This document shows positions 59,458 through 64,000 of a stretch of 64,000 bases of DNA, piece after piece. This stretch comes from CAXNKG01 sp964202965 (GTDB lineage: Bacteria; Acidobacteriota; Vicinamibacteria; Vicinamibacterales; UBA2999). A program made the position numbers and the translations under genes. Location of the stretch: contig CAXNKG010000002.1 of NCBI GenBank assembly GCA_964202965.1, forward strand, positions 62,001-126,000, read 5' to 3'. The number at the start of each line of letters is the position of its first letter. Within the stretch, counting starts at the first letter, position 1. Below the pieces are notes generated by a model. That model made no database searches, was not told where the DNA came from, and was given only the letters and a program-made list of their open reading frames with translations.

Positions 59458-60256
59458 GGCGTCTCCCGCGAGCGTCGTGGACCGCCTGTTCCGCGAATGG
59501 GACGACGAGGCCGGCAAAGGCGTCGGGCCGCGTCATCCATCCGAGGTGGCCCGTTCGCGGCATCTCGGCCACGCGTGCGTGCGGCCACATCCGCGCATAT
59601 TCGAGCGTGGCCGACACCGGCACGATGTGGTCGAGACGTGTTTCGCCGGTAACGACGAGGGTCGGCAGGCGGAGCCGATCGATGCCGTCCGGCATGGCTG
59701 CGTCCGTCAGCATCGAGATGCGCCGGGCCATGCGCCCGGGAGAAGACATGTGCGCGAGCGCGCGGCCAGCGTGGCGCAGTCCCGGGCCCAGCCCCCGCAG
59801 GACGCCCGCATTGGCGGCGGCGATCTCGCGATACAGCCGCAGCGAGGCCACCAGGAAGACTGGCATCAGCACCCACGGCGCGCTCAGATAAAACCGGACG
59901 CGCCCATTCGGCTTCCACGAGAGGGGCAGTGCGGACACCAGGATGAGCGACTCCGTCCGATCCGGGTACCGCGCTGCGAACGCCGCCGCGATTGCGCCTC
60001 CGTACGAGACGCCGCAGATCGCCGCCCGGTCGATTCCGGCGGCGTCGAGCGCATCGCGAACCTGGTCGATGTAGCACTCGAACCCGCGCTGCGCATCAAA
60101 TGTCGCGTGACAGGACGGTTCGTCGGCAAGCGAGAACGTAATCACTCGCGAGCGCTGCGCGAGCGCATCGATAGTTGGCCTCATCCATTCCCAGCGTCCC
60201 TGAATGCCGGGAATGACGACAATCGGCGTCCCGCCGCCGCGATCAACGATCTTCAT
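59447..60256 (-). CDS. alpha/beta hydrolase
   Basis: A 269-residue alpha/beta hydrolase of the MhpC/haloperoxidase-like type. Oxyanion loop VVIPGIQGRWEWM, nucleophile in CGVSYGGAIAAAFA (Ser), Asp in VVTGETRLDHIVP and His in RTGHLGWM. It starts at ATG 60256, 1 bp after the FadN-type gene stop, and overlaps the next hydrolase by 11 bp. Two unrelated-sequence hydrolases in a beta-oxidation operon suggest acyl-ester or acyl-CoA turnover. Confidence 0.84.
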   Translation of the reverse strand: MKIVDRGGGTPIVVIPGIQGRWEWMRPTIDALAQRSRVITFSLADEPSCHATFDAQRGFECYIDQVRDALDAAGIDRAAICGVSYGGAIAAAFAARYPDRTESLILVSALPLSWKPNGRVRFYLSAPWVLMPVFLVASLRLYREIAAANAGVLRGLGPGLRHAGRALAHMSSPGRMARRISMLTDAAMPDGIDRLRLPTLVVTGETRLDHIVPVSATLEYARMWPHARVAEMPRTGHLGWMTRPDAFAGLVVPFAEQAVHDARGRRRAG

Positions 60257-60257
60257 G

Positions 60258-62435
60258 TCAGTTTCTGAGAGTCTTCCCCGTCTTCAGCGTGTACTGAATT
60301 CGCTCGAGGGTTCTGGGCTCGCCGAGCAGGCTGAGAAACGCCTCGCGCTCCAGATCCAGGAGTTCCTGTTCGGTGACGGTCGCCGGGTGCGGCAACGCCG
60401 CGCCGCCCGCCATCACCGCGGCCAGCTTTCGTCCAATCACGGCGTCGTAGTCGCTGATACGTCCGGCTCGCCATGCCAGGTGGATGCCGAGCTTGAGCCC
60501 CGCCAGCACCGTCTCGCCGCCGACACGGATCGCCGTGCGCGGCGCGGGACGCTGGAATCCATCTGCCACGCGCTGCAGGGCTCGTGCCTTTGCGTCGGCC
60601 AGCACACACTCGCGATTCATCGTGACGGCATCGGTCGGCCTGAGATACCCCAGCCGCTCGGCGTCCGGAGCGGATGACGACACCCTGCCGAACCCCACGG
60701 TTTCAAACGCGCGCTGAATTGGCGGCAGATAGTCCGTGGCGCCAGGCGCCATAGCTTCGGCGGCGCGTGCCACCATCTCCTTCGTCCCACCCGCGGCCGG
60801 AATCAGCCCGACGCCGACTTCAACCAGTCCCATGTAGGTCTCGGCAGCCGCCTGGATGCGATCCGCGTGCATCGCGATTTCGCACCCACCGCCGAGCGTC
60901 AGTCCCGCCGGCGCCGCGATCACCGGCACATCCGCGTACCGCAGCGCCATATTGGCCTGCTGGAACGCGCGGATCGTCGCCTCGATGTCTTCCCAGTTCT
61001 CGTTCTGCGCTTCCAGCAGGACGAGCATCAGGTTTGCGCCCGCGCTGAAGTTGGGCGCTTCGTTGCCGACGACCAGGGCGCCGAACCCCTGTGACGCCTC
61101 GCGAACACCGATCCGCAGCATGTCGATGGTGTCGGCGCCGATGGTGTTCATCTTCGAATGGAACTCGACGCAGAGGACACCATCGCCGAGGTCCAGCAGG
61201 CTCGCGCCGGCGTTGCGGCGAACGACGGCGCCGCGCACCCTGTCTCGTACGTGGGGGGCGCTCGGCGGCCCGTCGGCCTTGAGCGCCTCCATCAGCTCGA
61301 ACGGCCCGAGCTCCCAGCCAAACCCCCATCGCATCACCCGGTCGACGTCGTCCGGCGAATAGGCGATCGAAGGCGTCACCGACTTCGTGTATTCGAGCGT
61401 CGGGAGCAGTGTGTCGCGGAGAAAGCGGCCGGCCTTGTCGTCCGCACTGACGATCGCCCGTACGCGGTCGCGCACATCAGTCATGGCGAACGTCTTCTCG
61501 AGCGAGGGAATCCGCGGCGGCTGGCGCGGACGGTACTCGAGCGTGGAGGGATCGAGGGTCAGAATCTGCGACTCGCCGCCCGCCTGTTTCTCGCGCTTGT
61601 AAAACCCGCGTCCCGTCTTCTCGCCGATCATGCCGGCCTCGAGCATCCGCGTGACGAATGGCGGAAGCTCCCACGCCTCGCCGCCGACCTTCTCCCGCAT
61701 GTTGGCGACCACGTGCGCCAGGATGTCCAGCCCCGCGATATCCATCGTCCGGAACGTGGCGCTCTTCGGCCGTCCGAGGACAGGACCGGTGATGGCGTCC
61801 ACTTCCTCGATGGTGTATTCGCCGGACGCGACCTTCGGAAGGATCCGCAGGAACGCATAGAGCCCGATGTGGTTGCCTATGAAGCTTGGCGAGTCCTTGG
61901 CAATCACCACGCCCTTGCCGAGACGGTGCTCGGCGAAGTGGCTGACCGCTTCGACCACGCCCGGGAGCGTCTCGGCCGTCGGAATGATTTCGAGCAGGTG
62001 CAGGTAGCGCGGTGGATTGAAGAAATGCGTGCCGAGCCAGTGCGTCCGGAAATTGTCGGTGCGGCCATCCGCCAGCGCCGCGATGGAAATACCGGACGTG
62101 TTGGTCGTGACGATCGACCCTGGCCGCCGCGCCGCATCCACCTTCTCCAGCAGCGACCGCTTCACGTCGAGGCGTTCGACGACGGCTTCGATGATCCAGT
62201 CGGACTCGCCGATCCGCTTCAGGTCGTCATCGAACGAGCCGGTCGCAATCAGCTTCCATGCCTCGGAGGTGAAGAAGGGGTCGGGCTTCAGCTTGCGGGC
62301 GCGCTCGAGGCCCTGGCGGGCTGCGTCAGCGGTGACGTCGAGGAGCAGCGCCGGCACCCCGGTATTGGCGAAATGCGCCGCAATCTGGGCGCCCATGGTG
62401 CCGGCTCCCAGCACCGCGACCGAGCGGATGACCAT
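60258..62435 (-). CDS. fadN: bifunctional 3-hydroxyacyl-CoA dehydrogenase / enoyl-CoA hydratase (FadN-type)
   Basis: A 725-residue fusion with the dehydrogenase first, as in Bacillus FadN, not the FadB order. The NAD domain has SVAVLGAGTMGAQIAAHFA; the first C-domain has THFFNPPRYLHLLEIIP and the catalytic His in the NPP region; the hydratase/isomerase domain (~400-640) has SAGANLMLVL and GLTLGGGCEIAMHADRI. It performs hydration and oxidation of enoyl-CoA. With thiolase and acyl-CoA dehydrogenase it completes a beta-oxidation set on one strand. Start ATG 62435. Confidence 0.9.
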   Translation of the reverse strand: MVIRSVAVLGAGTMGAQIAAHFANTGVPALLLDVTADAARQGLERARKLKPDPFFTSEAWKLIATGSFDDDLKRIGESDWIIEAVVERLDVKRSLLEKVDAARRPGSIVTTNTSGISIAALADGRTDNFRTHWLGTHFFNPPRYLHLLEIIPTAETLPGVVEAVSHFAEHRLGKGVVIAKDSPSFIGNHIGLYAFLRILPKVASGEYTIEEVDAITGPVLGRPKSATFRTMDIAGLDILAHVVANMREKVGGEAWELPPFVTRMLEAGMIGEKTGRGFYKREKQAGGESQILTLDPSTLEYRPRQPPRIPSLEKTFAMTDVRDRVRAIVSADDKAGRFLRDTLLPTLEYTKSVTPSIAYSPDDVDRVMRWGFGWELGPFELMEALKADGPPSAPHVRDRVRGAVVRRNAGASLLDLGDGVLCVEFHSKMNTIGADTIDMLRIGVREASQGFGALVVGNEAPNFSAGANLMLVLLEAQNENWEDIEATIRAFQQANMALRYADVPVIAAPAGLTLGGGCEIAMHADRIQAAAETYMGLVEVGVGLIPAAGGTKEMVARAAEAMAPGATDYLPPIQRAFETVGFGRVSSSAPDAERLGYLRPTDAVTMNRECVLADAKARALQRVADGFQRPAPRTAIRVGGETVLAGLKLGIHLAWRAGRISDYDAVIGRKLAAVMAGGAALPHPATVTEQELLDLEREAFLSLLGEPRTLERIQYTLKTGKTLRN

Positions 62436-62445
62436 TGGATCGATG

Positions 62446-63249
62446 TTACTTCCAGCGCGTGAGAATTGACTCCCGGTCGAAGAGCGCGATGCCCAGCACC
62501 ATGAGGGCGGCGTTGAGGACGCCGAGCGCCGCCGCCAGCAGCGCGATGACCGGCATCGTCAGGCGGAACGACCCCGTCAGCTGCATCACGAGCAGCCCGG
62601 CCAGGGGCAGGACCACCAGCGCGCCGATCTGCTGAGCGCTCCGGACGTCGTTGACCCGCGACGACGCGCAGACCGCCAGTTGCAGCGCCACGAGTGCGGC
62701 CAGCGGACCCAGGACGAACACGACGGCCAGTGACGATGGTGTCAGGAGCGCCCTGTAGACGCCTGGTTCGGCGAAGACGGACGCGCCCGCCACATACAGG
62801 ACAAAGCAGGCCGCGGTCAGTGACACCGCGGGAATCAGCGCGCCGAGCACCTTGGCCGCCAGCAGTTCGAAGGTCGTGAGCGGCGTGGCGAGCAGCGGTT
62901 CCAGCGTTCGCGCCTGTTTCTCGCCAATCACGCTGTATGCCGCCACGGACATGGACGCCGCCACGGGTGTCAGGACGAGGAGCACGAGGAACTGATGAAA
63001 GATCCACGCCTGGATCGCGCCTTCCGGACTCAGATCGCGGAGGCCCGGCTGATCGCGATAGAACTCGACTGCGATCTGGAAATCACTCGAGTCCGACAGC
63101 CGCTCACCGGCAAGTGCCGGGACGACGATCGCGACGACGAAGGGGAGCAGGAGTGAGACGAATCCTGTCAGCGCGGCCGGCAGGAAGAGCGCTGGATTGA
63201 GCCTGAGGTCCGCCAGTTCCTTGCCGAGCAGCGCCGAGATTCGGGTCAT
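62446..63249 (-). CDS. ABC-2-type transporter permease
   Basis: A 267-residue integral membrane protein with about six TM helices and a ~50-residue extracytoplasmic loop (LAGERLSDSSDFQIAVEFYRDQ). The cytoplasmic IGEKQARTLEPLLATPLT is the coupling motif of the NatB/ABC-2 type. Paired with the ATPase directly upstream (4-bp overlap, ATGA-like), it forms an exporter of unknown substrate. The fadN gene starts 10 bp after its stop. Confidence 0.88.
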   Translation of the reverse strand: MTRISALLGKELADLRLNPALFLPAALTGFVSLLLPFVVAIVVPALAGERLSDSSDFQIAVEFYRDQPGLRDLSPEGAIQAWIFHQFLVLLVLTPVAASMSVAAYSVIGEKQARTLEPLLATPLTTFELLAAKVLGALIPAVSLTAACFVLYVAGASVFAEPGVYRALLTPSSLAVVFVLGPLAALVALQLAVCASSRVNDVRSAQQIGALVVLPLAGLLVMQLTGSFRLTMPVIALLAAALGVLNAALMVLGIALFDRESILTRWK

Positions 63250-64000
63250 GGGCGCGCCTCGTTCAGGAGCCGGAGGTACACGTCTTCGAGCGGCGGCTGT
63301 TCCGCAGCGACCGACACGATCCCTGCTCCAGCGTCGACGAGGCGCTTCACGATGAGCGGTGCGCTCAACCGTGCGTCCTCAACCCCGACCGACAGTCCGT
63401 CGACGGTGCTCCTGACATCCGCGAACCCGGCTGCGTTCAGGGCCAGGGCGAAGCGCTCCTCTGCCACGGTCAGCACGATCTGTACGCGTGATCCAAAGAC
63501 ACGTGTCCGGAGACCCGCCGGCGTGTCGAGGGCGACCAGCCGTCCGCGGATGACTGCAACCCGATCGGCGATGCGATCGACCTCGTCGAGATTGTGCGTG
63601 GACAGCACGACCGTCCGCTGTTCGTCGCGAAGCCGGAGTACCAGGTCTCGGACACCGCGCGCGCTCTCCGGGTCGAGGCCGGAGGTCGGTTCGTCCAGCA
63701 GCACCGCGTCAGGGCGGTGCAGAAGCGTCCTGGCGAGCGCGACGCGCTGCTTCAACCCCTTCGACAGTTGCGCCGCCGGATCGGCGGCGCGCTCACGAAT
63801 ACCGAAGAGATCAAGCGCCTCGTCGACCGCGCGCTCGGGATGATCGATGCCATAGAGCTGCGCGTATACCTCGAGGTTCTTGCGAACTGTAAGCCGGTCC
63901 CAGAGCCCTGGCGCCTCGGTGAGCAGCCCGATGCGCTGTCTCAAGCGGGGAGCGTTGCGTCTCGTTAGTGTCTCGCCGGCCACACGGACATCGCCGGATG
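63246..64000 (-). CDS. ABC transporter ATP-binding protein (5' end outside window)
   Basis: The C-terminal 250 or so residues of an ABC exporter ATPase of the NatA/CcmA type. The frame is open to the right edge, and the codons before GTG 63983 read like the end of the Walker A strand (SGDVRVAGETL), so the Walker A itself is beyond 64000. Seen here: signature LSKGLKQRVALARTLL, Walker B VLLDEPTSGLD, H-loop VLSTHN and a C-terminal DUF4162-like domain. Works with the permease downstream as an exporter. Confidence 0.92.
   Translation of the reverse strand, partial: SGDVRVAGETLTRRNAPRLRQRIGLLTEAPGLWDRLTVRKNLEVYAQLYGIDHPERAVDEALDLFGIRERAADPAAQLSKGLKQRVALARTLLHRPDAVLLDEPTSGLDPESARGVRDLVLRLRDEQRTVVLSTHNLDEVDRIADRVAVIRGRLVALDTPAGLRTRVFGSRVQIVLTVAEERFALALNAAGFADVRSTVDGLSVGVEDARLSAPLIVKRLVDAGAGIVSVAAEQPPLEDVYLRLLNEARP

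Noticed and set aside
61158..62462. A ~434-codon open frame on the plus strand opposite the FadN-type gene
   Set aside because: It is a shadow of the minus-strand fusion with full NAD and hydratase motifs.

Overview
The window is GC-rich bacterial chromosome from a Gram-negative (two-membrane) organism: it has Tat and lipoprotein signal peptides, an outer-membrane-like beta-barrel cytochrome, and two large same-strand metabolic runs. Gene content (lone receiver proteins, kinase-like proteins, FKBP and M28/P1/M20 peptidases, heptamer tandem repeats between genes) fits an Acidobacteriota-like soil bacterium, possibly of the Vicinamibacteria type. That placement is inferred from content; no rRNA gene is present to prove it. 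I saw no tRNA, rRNA or CRISPR array.

Layout. 1-4.7 kb: heme-barrel protein, amidohydrolase, beta-propeller protein, a small four-helix-bundle gene inside a 479-bp inverted-repeat element, and a double FKBP isomerase. 4.7-10.4 kb: a coupled two-gene module of an Eco57I-type adenine methylase and a SNF2-like helicase. 10.5-11.7 kb: Smr protein, QueF and an HU-like protein with clear promoter and terminator. 11.7-18.3 kb: the most unusual locus. A sigma-54-dependent response regulator, a radical-SAM/SPASM peptide maturase, a 29-residue Cys-Pro-Trp peptide, a peptide-binding lipoprotein and a Cache/HAMP sensor kinase lie in one direction, with a good sigma-54 promoter before the maturase. They read as a modified-peptide signalling circuit. 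18.4-21.7 kb: E3, E2 and LipB of a 2-oxoacid dehydrogenase; the fused E1 lies at 33.3-35.8 kb. 21.7-29.4 kb: two CNNM/CorC proteins, an M28 peptidase, an LDH/MDH-like pseudoenzyme, an SDR, a pseudokinase, a lone receiver and a metallo-beta-lactamase-fold hydrolase.

29.85-32.97 kb: a run of poorly characterised small genes, each cassette followed by an attC-like folded site, with no integrase in view. It looks like a cluster of integron cassettes and carries a HEPN-like protein and a DUF433/DUF5615 toxin-antitoxin pair.

33-53 kb: mostly housekeeping genes (FHA protein, E1, tRNA methyltransferase, decarboxylating dehydrogenase, Na+ symporter, P1 peptidase, YgfZ, MutT/MutY, cobalamin adenosyltransferase, ThiI, FbaB, deformylase, double-length ThyX, phosphatidylcholine synthase, M20 peptidase). 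Several genes are divergent with only 18-32 bp between start codons, which with TATAAT boxes 8-11 nt before starts suggests leaderless transcripts. 53.7-64 kb: one long minus-strand run from an ABC exporter through a fatty-acid beta-oxidation set (FadN-type fusion, thiolase, acyl-CoA dehydrogenase, hydrolases) to a DUF1684 lipoprotein, a HAD phosphatase and a SirB1-type protein.
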